Source of the DNA: an uncultured Fibrobacter sp.
GTDB lineage: Bacteria; Fibrobacterota; Fibrobacteria; Fibrobacterales; Fibrobacteraceae
Reading direction: 5' to 3'
NCBI GenBank assembly: GCA_946183925.1
Contig: CAMHDS010000025.1
Span: 1 to 32,580 of the forward strand
DNA length: 32,580 bases
The notes beneath the pieces were generated by a model, which saw only the letters and a program-made list of their open reading frames with translations, searched no databases and was not told where the DNA came from. Shown one piece after another: positions 6,527 through 14,811 of the stretch (position 1 is its first letter; each line of letters begins with the position of its first letter). The position numbers were made by a program, and so were the translations under genes.

Positions 6527-8245
6527 TTAGGTCGATCCCGTGGGCTTTTCGAGCTGGGCCTTGGGCTGTTCAACAATCATGCTGGTAATGGGGGCACCGG
6601 CAGGAATCATGGGGAACACGTTGTCTTCCTTCTCGCATTCGCAATGGATGAGGATGGGCCCGTCCTTGTATTCCAGCGCCTTCTGGATGACGCGCTCGGC
6701 GTCGGCGGCGCGCTTGATACGCAGCCCCGGAATGCCGTAGGCCTCGGCGAGTTTAACGAAGTCGGGGTTGCCCTGCATGTCCACGCTAGAGTAGCGGTGC
6801 TCGTAGAAGAGTTCCTGCCACTGGCGCACCATGCCCAGGTACTTGTTGTCCATCACGAAAATCTTGATGGGCAGCTTGTGGATGGCGGCTGTGGCCAGTT
6901 CCGCTTCGGTCATCTGGAATCCACCGTCGCCGCTGAAGCTGAGCACCGGCCAGCCGGTCTCGTTGCCGAAGGAGGCGCCGATGGCGGCGGGGAACCCAAA
7001 GCCCATAGTGCCGGCGCCGCCGCTGGAGTGAAGCTGGCGGGGGTAGTTGATGTCGAAGAACTGTGCCACCCACATCTGGTGCTGGCCCACGTCGGTAGTG
7101 ACGATGGCCTTGCCCTGGGTGAGCTTGCTTGCTGTCGCAATCACGTGCTGCATGCGTAAGCCCCCCTGCTTGGGGTAGGTGAGGGGGAACTTCTTTTTCC
7201 AGCTCTGGCAAGTTTTAACCCAGTCAGCGGTGTCCAGCTTGTTCACCATGGGCAAGAGCTGTTCCAGCACGAGTTTGGCGTCGCCGCAGAGGAACACGTC
7301 GGGCTGTAACACCTTGCCTTCTTCGGCGGGGTCGATGTCCAGGTGCATCTTGACGGCGTCCTTGCAGAACACGTCCAGCTTGCCGGTGATACGGTCGTCC
7401 CAGCGGCTACCGATGGAGAAAATCAAATCGCAGTCCAGCACCGCCTTGTTGGCGTAAACCGTACCGTGCATGCCCAGCATACCCAGAGAAAGCTCGTGGT
7501 CGGTGGGGAAGGCTCCAAGGCCCAGCATGGTGCAGCACACGGGAGCGTTCAGCTTCTCGGCCAGTTCGCGCACTTGGCGGCTCGCTCCGGAAATCATGGC
7601 GCCGTGGCCTACCAGCAAGAGGGGCTTCTTGGACTTTTTCAGGAATTCTGCTGCCTTCTCAACCGCCTGGATGGGGGCGTGGGTCGGAATCTTGTAACCC
7701 GGCAGGTCCATCTTGTCGGTGAAGGGGGCGGTGCAGGGGCCGGCGGTCACGTCTTTGGGCAGGTCGATGAGCACGGGGCCCGGTCGGCCGCTGCGCGCGA
7801 TGTGGAAGGCTTCCTTCATGATGCGCGGGAGGTCGTTGGAATCCTTCACCAGGTAGGAATGCTTGACAGCAGCGAAGGTCATGCCGCTGGTGTCGCATTC
7901 CTGGAAGGCGTCCTTACCCAGGTTCGGTGTGGTGGTCTGGGCGGCCAGCACCACGATGGGGCTAGAATCCATGAGGGCGGTGTAGATTCCGGTAAAGGTG
8001 TTGGTGGCGCCGGGGCCGCTGGTCACCAGGGCGACGCCCACCTTTCCGGTCTGGCGGGCGTATCCGTCGGCCATGTGGGTGGCTCCCTGCTCGTGGCGGG
8101 TCAGCACTACTTTAATATTGGAATCGAGAATTGCGTCGAACATGGGGATCGCAGATCCGCCAGGGTACCCGAAAATGGTATCGACACCCTCTCTTTTGAG
8201 GCACTCGATAATCACTTCGGCTCCACTTAATGTCTTATTTGCCAT
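6527..8245 (-). CDS. ilvB: Acetolactate synthase large (catalytic) subunit
   Basis: A 572-residue thiamine-diphosphate enzyme that condenses two pyruvates, or pyruvate with 2-oxobutyrate, in the first common step of isoleucine/valine synthesis. Domains in order: N-terminal pyrimidine-binding domain with [14 protein letters not shown] and catalytic Glu52 in [15 protein letters not shown]; a central domain (about 190-330); and a C-terminal pyrophosphate domain with the Mg/ThDP motif [16 protein letters not shown]...[13 protein letters not shown] (G-D-G to N). The length is normal for the family. It is first gene of ilvBN. Its 5' flank is a long A/T-rich stretch with no visible leader peptide or T-box. 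Confidence 0.96.
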   Translation of the reverse strand: MANKTLSGAEVIIECLKREGVDTIFGYPGGSAIPMFDAILDSNIKVVLTRHEQGATHMADGYARQTGKVGVALVTSGPGATNTFTGIYTALMDSSPIVVLAAQTTTPNLGKDAFQECDTSGMTFAAVKHSYLVKDSNDLPRIMKEAFHIARSGRPGPVLIDLPKDVTAGPCTAPFTDKMDLPGYKIPTHAPIQAVEKAAEFLKKSKKPLLLVGHGAMISGASRQVRELAEKLNAPVCCTMLGLGAFPTDHELSLGMLGMHGTVYANKAVLDCDLIFSIGSRWDDRITGKLDVFCKDAVKMHLDIDPAEEGKVLQPDVFLCGDAKLVLEQLLPMVNKLDTADWVKTCQSWKKKFPLTYPKQGGLRMQHVIATASKLTQGKAIVTTDVGQHQMWVAQFFDINYPRQLHSSGGAGTMGFGFPAAIGASFGNETGWPVLSFSGDGGFQMTEAELATAAIHKLPIKIFVMDNKYLGMVRQWQELFYEHRYSSVDMQGNPDFVKLAEAYGIPGLRIKRAADAERVIQKALEYKDGPILIHCECEKEDNVFPMIPAGAPITSMIVEQPKAQLEKPTGST

Positions 8246-8640
8246 AAAAGTCCTGAGTTAAAATTTGAAAATTTATAAAAAGTTGACGAAAAATTAGCAG
8301 ATTTTATTGGGAACGGCAAGATATAGTTCCTGAATTTGTTGAAAATTTTTGGATTTTTTTATAAAAATTGAATTTTTTAAGCTTTTAATTGTTGGAAATT
8401 GCGAAAAAAATGACAAAGTTACGGAAAATTTTGGTTTTGTTAATTTGAAAAATGCTGGTTTGTTGTAAAAGTTTGATAAATGAACTATATTTTGATAGAA
8501 AAATTTTAAACTTTTGAATGAAAGATGTGAATTTTGTACTGCCTCACACTTCAAAACAAAACGACCTCAAACCACAGTTTACCTATTCCTACGGACTGGA
8601 TCCTTCGTCGCTGCACTCCTCAGGATGGCACTTCTTGAGA
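8246..8640. other. A/T-rich ilvB upstream region plus short G/C repeat
   Basis: Positions 8246-8530 are extremely A/T-rich with many T- and A-runs. They hold the presumed ilvB promoter, but many TATA-like hexamers make any single call unsafe. An 86-codon minus-strand ORF at 8294-8554 is made mainly of A/T-rich codons and is not credible. Around 8596-8630, GGATCCTTCGTCGC...CCTCAGGATGGC is a short inverted repeat of the type often scattered between bacterial genes. Confidence 0.4.
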
Positions 8641-8732
8641 CCCTCAATCCTAACCACTAACCACTAATCACTAAATCCTAACCCCTAGATCCTAACCCCT
8701 AGATCCTAGCCCCTAAATCCTAGCCCCTAACC
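8641..8732. repeat. Degenerate CCTAACCCCTA minisatellite abutting rnhB
   Basis: About seven units of a CCTA-rich motif (such as ATCCTAACCCCTAG; 13-14 nt, with shorter CACTAAC variants on the left) run right up to the rnhB ATG. The array has almost no G on the plus strand and resembles a telomere-like repeat in composition. It replaces the position where a ribosome-binding site would lie. Confidence 0.7.
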
Positions 8733-9452
8733 ATGAAATACAAGAATCCCGACTTCATGTCTCCCGTCACCACTCCCATCGAGGGAGAAATCGCCTTCCG
8801 TAACTACGCCGCATCCACTTTGGGCCCTAACTATACTATAGTAGGCATCGACGAAGTGGGCCGTGGCCCCCTGGCGGGCCCTGTGGTGGCCTGCGCCGCC
8901 GTGCTCAAGTCTGCAGATATTTTGTCCGTATTGAACGATTCGAAAAAATTCACTAGACCCAAGCGAGAAGCTATTTACGACAAAGTAAAAGATGCCTGTG
9001 AATGCTATGCCATAGCCAGTGCCAGTGTTGAGGAAATTGACCGCCTGAACATCTTGGAAGCCGATTTCCTGGCCATGCGGAGGGCGTTGCAGGCACTTGG
9101 TATGCCGAATCTTTCCGAAACCGAGCCCGAACTGCCCGTGGAAGTCCGGGGTCGTTTTGCTCCAAATGCAAAAGTGCTGGTGGCAGTGGATGGGAATTTG
9201 AAAATTCACGGTTTGGACCTAGGGTGCCAGTTCCCCGTGATAAAAGGGGACGGTTTGGTGGCTTCTATTTCTGCGGCTTCAATCCTTGCAAAGGTTTTTC
9301 GTGACCGCTATATGGACCAGCTGGCCAAGGAATACCCTGGTTATGGCTTTGAAAAACATGCGGGTTACGGCACCAAGACTCACCTGGACGCCATCCGCAA
9401 GCAGGGTTTTTCACCGGTACACCGCAAGACGTTTCATCCTAGAGGACTATAG
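8733..9452 (+). CDS. rnhB: Ribonuclease HII
   Basis: A 239-residue type 2 RNase H that cuts RNA in RNA-DNA hybrids and at single ribonucleotides in DNA. The signature GIDEVGRGPLAG (38-49) supplies Asp40 and Glu41. AVDGN supplies Asp153, and KGDGLVASISAASILAKVFRDRYM (172-195) supplies Asp173. This completes the DEDD active site. It ends with the GYG-x-x-x-H basic region common to RnhB. It is slightly long, with an extra acidic loop at about 123-145 and about 30 residues before the core. No Shine-Dalgarno is visible before the ATG at 8733 or the in-frame ATG at 8757, so the start is uncertain. Confidence 0.93.
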   Translation: MKYKNPDFMSPVTTPIEGEIAFRNYAASTLGPNYTIVGIDEVGRGPLAGPVVACAAVLKSADILSVLNDSKKFTRPKREAIYDKVKDACECYAIASASVEEIDRLNILEADFLAMRRALQALGMPNLSETEPELPVEVRGRFAPNAKVLVAVDGNLKIHGLDLGCQFPVIKGDGLVASISAASILAKVFRDRYMDQLAKEYPGYGFEKHAGYGTKTHLDAIRKQGFSPVHRKTFHPRGL

Positions 9453-9602
9453 AAGAATGTGAAATGTGGGATGTGGAGTGGGTAATGAGTAGTGGAAAAA
9501 TGTGAAACGGAAAATGGTCACTTCACACATATCTCGTTTCGCGTTAAGAAAACACTCTGGGAACGAAAAATAAGGCTATTGGGAGCGTTTCTTAAAAAAA
9601 AC

Positions 9603-9631
9603 TTGCACAGATGGGTTATTCTTTATATATT
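9603..9631 (+). promoter_or_regulatory. Sigma-70-like promoter of the outer-membrane protein gene
   Basis: TTGCAC (9603-9608), a 17-nt spacer, then TATATT (9626-9631), 43 nt before the ATG at 9675. This is the best-formed -35/-10 pair in the window. It supports the start at 9675 over the longer frame opening at 9492, which would begin upstream of the promoter. Confidence 0.65.
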
Positions 9632-9674
9632 TCCCATGATTTTAATGCAAACTCTTTTTATGAATGGAGAATCT

Positions 9675-10787
9675 ATGAAGAAACTTGCAATGGTTATTTT
9701 CCTTGCTTCTATGGTGGGCGGAGCTTATGCTCAGGCTCCTGCTGCAGCCCCGGCCGCTGCTCCGGCACCCGCTCCGGCTCCCGCCGCTGCTCCTGCTGCA
9801 GCTCCGGCTCCAGCACCCGCCACTGCTCCTGCTGCAGCCCCGGCTCCGGCTCCCGCTGCTGCCCCGGCTGTCGCTCCTGCTCCAGCTCCTGCTGCTGCCC
9901 CGGCTGTCGCTCCTGCTGCTCCTGCAGCAGAGTCCGCTCCCGCAGCCGCTGTAGCCGAAGCTCCGGCTGTTGATCCTTGCGCTGTGGACTCCCTGGGCCA
10001 GCAGATTGACCCCGAGGGTTGTGCCGCCGCTGTTGAAGCTGCTCGCCAACAGGCTGTCGCTGACTCTATTGCTGCCGAACAAGCTCGTCAGCAGGCTATC
10101 GCCGACTCTGTCGCAGCCGAACAGGCTCGCGCCGATTCTATTGCTGCCGCCGAAGAGGCTGCTCGCCAACAGGCCGCAGCTGACTCTGTTGCTGCCGCCG
10201 AGGCCGCTCAGAAGGCTACCGAAGAAAAGGCTGCCAAGGCTCCGCGCTTTGCTGTCGGTGTAACAGCTGATGGTGGTTTTGGACTTTTTGACGTCAAGTA
10301 TGCCCAGAACCATTTTAAAGATTTCCCCTTCTCGCTGGGCGTGAGTGGTCTTTTCTTGAAGCAACAGTTTGGTGCTCGCCTTACGGGTTCTTTGCAGTAC
10401 CACCGCCTCTATGTGTCTGAGTCTGGCAACCGTACCATTAACGAGGGCTACTGGCGTGCTGGTCTTGGCCTCTATGGCCGCTGGATGCCTGCTATGAAGG
10501 AAGGCCTGATTGTGGAACTGGGCATTACTGGTGCCTGGGTCACTTCTGATGACATCAGAATCCCCAGTCCGTTTAATTCCCGCCAGTCCGATATATTCTA
10601 CCGTCCCCAGTCTGAATATGATATTGAACTAGGTGCGGGTTACGGAATCACCTTTGCCGGTATGGCAGGTGAAATTGGGGCGTTCGTATCTTATGACCTG
10701 AACGAAACTATGGAATTTACCAACGAAGTTGATGGCAGCGCTTTCCATATCGGAGCCCGAGCCTCTTTCTGGATCCTCAACTTTTAA
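9675..10787 (+). CDS. Ala/Pro-rich periplasm-spanning outer-membrane beta-barrel protein
   Basis: A 370-residue protein from the ATG at 9675, with GGAG just upstream. A signal peptide MKKLAMVIFLASMVGGAYA is followed by an almost pure Ala/Pro segment (about 21-98), a small Cys-containing region (Cys102, Cys116) and Ala/Gln/Asp heptads such as EAARQQAVADSIAAEQA (about 118-188) likely to form a helix or coiled coil. From about 190 to the end, alternating aromatic/Gly-rich strands end in ASFWILNF; the terminal Phe is the usual outer-membrane barrel signal. I infer a barrel anchored in the outer membrane with a stiff periplasmic arm, perhaps contacting peptidoglycan. The barrel family is not identified. 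Confidence 0.7.
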   Translation: MKKLAMVIFLASMVGGAYAQAPAAAPAAAPAPAPAPAAAPAAAPAPAPATAPAAAPAPAPAAAPAVAPAPAPAAAPAVAPAAPAAESAPAAAVAEAPAVDPCAVDSLGQQIDPEGCAAAVEAARQQAVADSIAAEQARQQAIADSVAAEQARADSIAAAEEAARQQAAADSVAAAEAAQKATEEKAAKAPRFAVGVTADGGFGLFDVKYAQNHFKDFPFSLGVSGLFLKQQFGARLTGSLQYHRLYVSESGNRTINEGYWRAGLGLYGRWMPAMKEGLIVELGITGAWVTSDDIRIPSPFNSRQSDIFYRPQSEYDIELGAGYGITFAGMAGEIGAFVSYDLNETMEFTNEVDGSAFHIGARASFWILNF

Positions 10788-10835
10788 CAGACAAGTTTAT
10801 TAACAAAAACATAAATACAATCACAAGGAGAATGT

Positions 10836-12980
10836 ATGAAACATAAACTCTTGACTCTCGCCTCGGCCGCCGTGCTGTTCGCTGCTTGTAGCGACACCGC
10901 GGTTTCCGATGCCAACGACGAAATCAAGGAAAAGAGTACCGTGACCTTCTTCGTTCGAGACGTCCTCACCCAGATGCCTCTTGAAGATGTGGCCAACTAC
11001 TACCGTACCGAAGACAAGACCAAGTATACCGACTCCACCGGAACCATCGTGTGGAAGGGTGTTGATCTTGGCGACTCCTACTTTGACTTCCAGCTGGATG
11101 GCTATGCCATGAAGCGTGTCAATGTGGGGACCAGCGACGATATTGAAAATGACATTGCCCGTACAAGAGATACCACTGTAAAGGTGGATATGTATGAATT
11201 GGGCGTGACGGTCAAGGGTAAATTCTACTACAGGGACCCCGCCACCAAGGACTGGATTCCCGCTGCGAATGCACGCATTTACATAGATTATCCGGATGAT
11301 TCCGAAATCTATCCGAATGAAGTCTATAATTTCACTAAGGAAGATGGTTCCTACGAGTTCACGAACCTGGCTGCTAACATCGATTTCGATGTCAAGAGCG
11401 AACGCTTCATGGTGGACACCGTGACTTACGAAGTGGCCACGATTCGTGTTAAGGAAGCCCAGCGTAAGGGTGTCGTGAAACTACTGGATCCCATGGTTGC
11501 CGAAGTTGCTTCTTTGGAGCCGAAACTCCTCTCCAGCAACCTGAGCGGTCTTGGGGTGAAGGATGCCATCAAGCTCAACTTCTCCGAAGTGCTTGACAAG
11601 GACTCCCTGACTACCGAATATGTGTATGTGGAAAGAATCGTTGACGATTCCGACCCGACTAACATCATTACTAAGCCTGTTGCCGTTGCTCTGAGCCTCG
11701 CCGATTCCGGCAAGACTGTGGTTGTCAAGTCCCAGTCCGGTGCCTGGGCCGATGGTAAGGGCTACTTCATCCACTTCGACGTCTGGTCCACCCTTGCAAA
11801 GGAATTGCAGGACTCTGTGAAGATTAACGGTGTGGAATACAAAAAGTACCGTAAGTTTGTCGCAGGTGACCTTGCAGTGCCCGCCAAGGTGAAGAACCTG
11901 AAGGTTAAGAAAGACGACGAAGGAAAGAAGGATCTCTACAGCTTCGAGTACAAGGGTAGCTATACTTTCAAGGCTGCCTTGGATGAAAAACTCGATTTGA
12001 CCTACGATGCCACTGTAACCATCCAGTGGGATGCCATCGAAAGAAATGTTGACAAGTACAACATCTACGTGAAGGGTGACAAGGCCGACGATGCCGACTA
12101 TATTAAGGTGGGTGAAGTGAAGGCTACTAAGACTGATGTGGAAGACTTCTCGGTTAATATTGCCGCACTTTACGATGATAATTTCCTCATGTATCCCCAG
12201 AACAAGTTCCAGTCCGGAGTGGTTTCCATCATGGTCTTGGCTGAAAACGCTTCTGGTGAGACTCTTGCCACTGAAGGTGCTGTCCTGAAGGATATCAAGC
12301 TCTTTGGCAAGACTAAGGAAGATGTGGTGAAGATGCAGACTAACGGCTATATCAGTAGTCCTGTAGTGAAACTTTCCGCTTTGTATGAGTGCTCTGATAC
12401 AAAGGCTGATTTCTCTGGTTGCGGTTCTGTATCCCACGGAAGTACCATTAGCGAGGATAACTATGCTGCAGATCTGATCGTCACTGCGGAATACGACGCT
12501 GATAAAGATGCTCCTGATGGATACGACCTATACTACTATAGCGATGCAGACAAGAAATGGAATTTTGTCAAGTCTCAGGCCGGCGCTACCAGTTTTGAAT
12601 TTATCATCAATAGGGAGGACGATTTCTCTCCGTTCAAAAATGGTCCGCAACCTTACGATGATACCCAAAAGAAGATTTTCAAGTACGCTATCGTTCCTTA
12701 CTTTGGCAAGGTGACTCCGGCTACTCCGGGTATCCCGGGCACTCCTGAAGTACCTGCACACTGCTCTGATATTGCCTACGATAACCAGGTTGATTGTGAA
12801 GCAGCGTTCGAAACTTGGTATCCATTAGTTCCTGAAGTACCTGCTGTTCCTCCCACTCCGGAAAAAATCGTTTGGAAGATTAGCCAGACCGATTCCGATG
12901 CCGATAAGGGAATGTTCATCACAACCAACAACCTGCAGAAGAATCCTGCAAATGACGGTGAATGCATTGAAAAGTGGTAA
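10836..12980 (+). CDS. Large surface lipoprotein with regulatory-like and Ig-like domains
   Basis: A 714-residue lipoprotein: signal MKHKLLTLASAAVLFAAC with lipid Cys18. Residues about 32-90 and 125-200 look like carboxypeptidase-regulatory-like beta-sandwiches (V-T-F-F-V-R-D-V, and V-x-V-K-G-K-F-Y-Y...T-K-E-D-G-S-Y-E-F-T-N-L). Residues about 230-330 resemble a bacterial Ig-like domain (I-K-L-N-F-S-E-V-L-D), and about 380-480 a fibronectin-III-like fold (V-T-I-Q-W-D-A...Y-N-I-Y-V-K). Near the C-terminus a Pro-rich tract surrounds a two-Cys motif, CSDIAYDNQVDCEAAFETW. No catalytic motif is seen. A good SD (AAGGAG) precedes the ATG, 48 nt after the outer-membrane gene; the two may be co-transcribed up to the terminator at 13013. 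Confidence 0.75.
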   Translation: MKHKLLTLASAAVLFAACSDTAVSDANDEIKEKSTVTFFVRDVLTQMPLEDVANYYRTEDKTKYTDSTGTIVWKGVDLGDSYFDFQLDGYAMKRVNVGTSDDIENDIARTRDTTVKVDMYELGVTVKGKFYYRDPATKDWIPAANARIYIDYPDDSEIYPNEVYNFTKEDGSYEFTNLAANIDFDVKSERFMVDTVTYEVATIRVKEAQRKGVVKLLDPMVAEVASLEPKLLSSNLSGLGVKDAIKLNFSEVLDKDSLTTEYVYVERIVDDSDPTNIITKPVAVALSLADSGKTVVVKSQSGAWADGKGYFIHFDVWSTLAKELQDSVKINGVEYKKYRKFVAGDLAVPAKVKNLKVKKDDEGKKDLYSFEYKGSYTFKAALDEKLDLTYDATVTIQWDAIERNVDKYNIYVKGDKADDADYIKVGEVKATKTDVEDFSVNIAALYDDNFLMYPQNKFQSGVVSIMVLAENASGETLATEGAVLKDIKLFGKTKEDVVKMQTNGYISSPVVKLSALYECSDTKADFSGCGSVSHGSTISEDNYAADLIVTAEYDADKDAPDGYDLYYYSDADKKWNFVKSQAGATSFEFIINREDDFSPFKNGPQPYDDTQKKIFKYAIVPYFGKVTPATPGIPGTPEVPAHCSDIAYDNQVDCEAAFETWYPLVPEVPAVPPTPEKIVWKISQTDSDADKGMFITTNNLQKNPANDGECIEKW

Positions 12981-13012
12981 TAACACTTAGCGATTAGCAA
13001 AAGCTAGTTTCG

Positions 13013-13043
13013 AAAGACCGGATCCCTCGGGACCCGGTCTTTT
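13013..13043 (+). terminator. Strong rho-independent terminator
   Basis: AAAGACCGG-a-TCCC-tc-GGGA-c-CCGGTCTTTT forms a 13-pair stem with a tight loop and a T-run, 33 nt after the lipoprotein stop codon. It closes the host transcription unit just before the inferred prophage junction. Confidence 0.88.
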
Positions 13044-13076
13044 GTATTTGGCGTGTTCATTTTCTAAATTGTGGAC

Positions 13077-13160
13077 ATGGAAAACGGCACAGATTTTTTT
13101 GACAGATGGATGGCTCCCTTAATGGGGCAACCCCTGCTGCAGCGGTTGCTGTTGGTATAA
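13077..13160 (+). pseudogene. N-terminal fragment of a host gene apparently cut by the prophage
   Basis: A 27-codon ORF starting MENGTDFFDRWMAPLMGQPL and ending in TAA (13158-13160) follows the terminator. TTGTAT-17 nt-TAAATT (13042-13070) could be its promoter, which would make the mRNA nearly leaderless. The amphipathic, ordinary-looking protein start, the sudden stop, and prophage sequence directly afterwards suggest that a gene was interrupted by insertion. The gene family is not recognisable from 27 residues. The remainder should lie beyond the far prophage end, outside this window. Confidence 0.4.
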
Positions 13161-13227
13161 CGGCGCATTTTAAATGAGAAAATTTTCCGCCTTTCGTGAG
13201 ACAAAGAACGTTTTTTGAGACAGATAG
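13161..13227. other. Inferred prophage end with direct TGAGACA repeats
   Basis: Between the cut ORF and the last tail-fibre gene lie TTTCGTGAGACAAAG (core TGAGACA 13197-13203) and TTTTTTGAGACAGAT (core 13216-13222), 19 bp apart. Mu-family ends carry repeated transposase-binding sites just inside a terminal TG dinucleotide. TG steps occur at the end of the cut ORF, but the exact junction cannot be fixed without the other end and its 5-bp target duplication. Confidence 0.4.
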
Positions 13228-14184
13228 CTAAAACTCTCGATACCATCTGCCTTGATGCTTTATCAGCCGTGCAGCCCGGCCAGGAGCAAGCGCAACATCG
13301 TCACCAGGCCCATTTATACTGCGTAACCATATGGAATCAGATCCAGTGTTTAATACTAATAGTATATCATTGTCATTATAGTCCGATTCCCACGATCCAC
13401 CGAAAACCAGATCACTTGCCACTGGCTTGACAGTTTTTCCGTCAAGGGAGAGTCCATGTATATAAGCCCCTCCTGTCATATGTGTTTCAAGAGGCATTTC
13501 CGCCTTCTGATCATCGAGGTTGTAAGGAATTAAAGCGGAATTTTTTCTTGAATTGGAGGTGAAGCTAAAGCCCTGCTCAAGCACAGCCTTATCTGATACA
13601 AACAATTCCGTAATTGACGCAATGTACGCAGCAACATCATATATATCGATGCTGCCATTCCCACCCACCACAGAGATGTCATTCGCCTTTAATTTAGGAA
13701 CACTTAAAGGCTTGTCTATAGTCAAATAGTCGTTTACAAATTTGAATAGAGTTTTTGCGATTTTGGCTCCAGGAAATTCAATATTGTTTAGAGATAATTC
13801 CCAGATCTTATCATCACCGACTTTACAGGCAATTCCATAGCAATCAAGTTCAAGTGAAAATTGTCCCATCGCTATAGAGTCATAATTCAAAGACAATTTG
13901 TTATGGGACAATGAAGCAGATATCGTATAATTCGTATGATAGTCAGAACCAAATTTTTTTGAATATTTTAAATTTTCCCCATCAAAAGAAAATTCCTTGT
14001 CATCTTTTACTGTCTTATATTTTTCAAAATTTTCAGTAAAAACACGCATCAAAGCGGCCACAAGGTCTTCAAACTCGCCGTAATGAGTTTCGATTGTTTC
14101 CTGCGTGCTCTTGACCTCGTCCTGGAGTTGGTTCATGAACTCTGGGGTGATAATTTCACCTGTTTTAAAGACCTTTTTTTCCAT
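13228..14184 (-). CDS. Phage tail fibre-type protein (distal)
   Basis: A 318-residue protein, last gene of the tail arm. The N-terminus, F-K-T-G-E-I-I-T-P-E-F-M-N-Q-L-Q-D-E-V, followed by a helical stretch, resembles the attachment regions of phage fibre proteins. The middle is A/T-rich and of unknown fold. The last 90 residues (G-G-A-Y-I-H-G-L...L-V-L-N-T-G-S-D...A-L-A-P-G-R-A-A-R-L-I-K-H-Q-G-R-W-Y) look like a receptor-binding tip: beta-rich, ending in the R-W-Y-type strand common to fibre tips. AAGAGG precedes the ATG. The assignment rests on position and composition. Confidence 0.55.
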   Translation of the reverse strand: MEKKVFKTGEIITPEFMNQLQDEVKSTQETIETHYGEFEDLVAALMRVFTENFEKYKTVKDDKEFSFDGENLKYSKKFGSDYHTNYTISASLSHNKLSLNYDSIAMGQFSLELDCYGIACKVGDDKIWELSLNNIEFPGAKIAKTLFKFVNDYLTIDKPLSVPKLKANDISVVGGNGSIDIYDVAAYIASITELFVSDKAVLEQGFSFTSNSRKNSALIPYNLDDQKAEMPLETHMTGGAYIHGLSLDGKTVKPVASDLVFGGSWESDYNDNDILLVLNTGSDSIWLRSINGPGDDVALAPGRAARLIKHQGRWYREF

Positions 14185-14204
14185 TTTTAACCTCTTTTGA
14201 ATGG

Positions 14205-14810
14205 TTATTGATTGTATGGTTGATTGTTAATTTCGAGATACACGGCGGGCATTGTACCTGGACCATCCATGATGTAGTTCTGGTCCGGGATACTCCAGCC
14301 GTAGTAAATGAAGGCCGACTGGGTCTTGCCCGGGACCACGTAAACATCTTCTGCTGCCCCTTCTGCCCGTGCATAGCGGTTTTTTCGCGTGAAAATCGTG
14401 TAAGTTTTGCCCGCTTCGAGGGTTATCGCCTGGGGAAGAGTTACCAAAATCTTGTCCCACTGCTTGCCATTCAACTCAAAGACGTTGTTTGTGACGGAAA
14501 TCCTGTCATTGCTAGTACTTCCCCACAATTTTGTCAAATTTTGGGCATAATGCTCCGTTATGCTCATGTCGGTTTCGTAGATGCCTACTGCAGGGTTCCA
14601 GTTATTGCGTTCTTGCTGGTACGCAAACCAGGCATAACTATCAACGACTATATTGCGAGTAGGCGTAATCACAGCCCCAAGGGTAATACCCGAATTCTCA
14701 TCGGCCGCAGGGAAAATTCGTTTGATATCGGCCATATCGAAATCATAGGCTTCATCTGGGTATTCCTCACCCCGACCAAGGGAATTTATGCCGTGATGCG
14801 TCAATATCAT
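14205..14810 (-). CDS. Phage fibre/appendage protein of unknown fold
   Basis: A 201-residue protein. I prefer the ATG at 14810 over 14852 because GAGG is 7 nt upstream and the upstream gene's TGA (14814-14812) is directly adjacent. The C-terminal half reads like a beta-rich binding domain: I-L-V-T-L-P-Q-A-I-T-L-E-A-G-K-T-Y-T-I-F, then V-Y-V-V-P-G-K-T-Q-S-A-F-I-Y-Y-G-W. No family is recognised. Lying between two fibre-type genes after gp48, it probably belongs to the host-recognition apparatus. Confidence 0.5.
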   Translation of the reverse strand: MILTHHGINSLGRGEEYPDEAYDFDMADIKRIFPAADENSGITLGAVITPTRNIVVDSYAWFAYQQERNNWNPAVGIYETDMSITEHYAQNLTKLWGSTSNDRISVTNNVFELNGKQWDKILVTLPQAITLEAGKTYTIFTRKNRYARAEGAAEDVYVVPGKTQSAFIYYGWSIPDQNYIMDGPGTMPAVYLEINNQPYNQ

Positions 14811-14811
14811 A

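Noticed and set aside
8294..8554. 86-codon minus ORF upstream of ilvB
   Set aside because: Low-complexity A/T-rich translation dominated by F, K, S and N with no ribosome site; it lies in the ilvB promoter region.
9737..9960. Short-period repeats that could suggest a CRISPR or satellite array
   Set aside because: The repeats are codon repeats of the Ala/Pro segment in a clear reading frame; there are no spacers.
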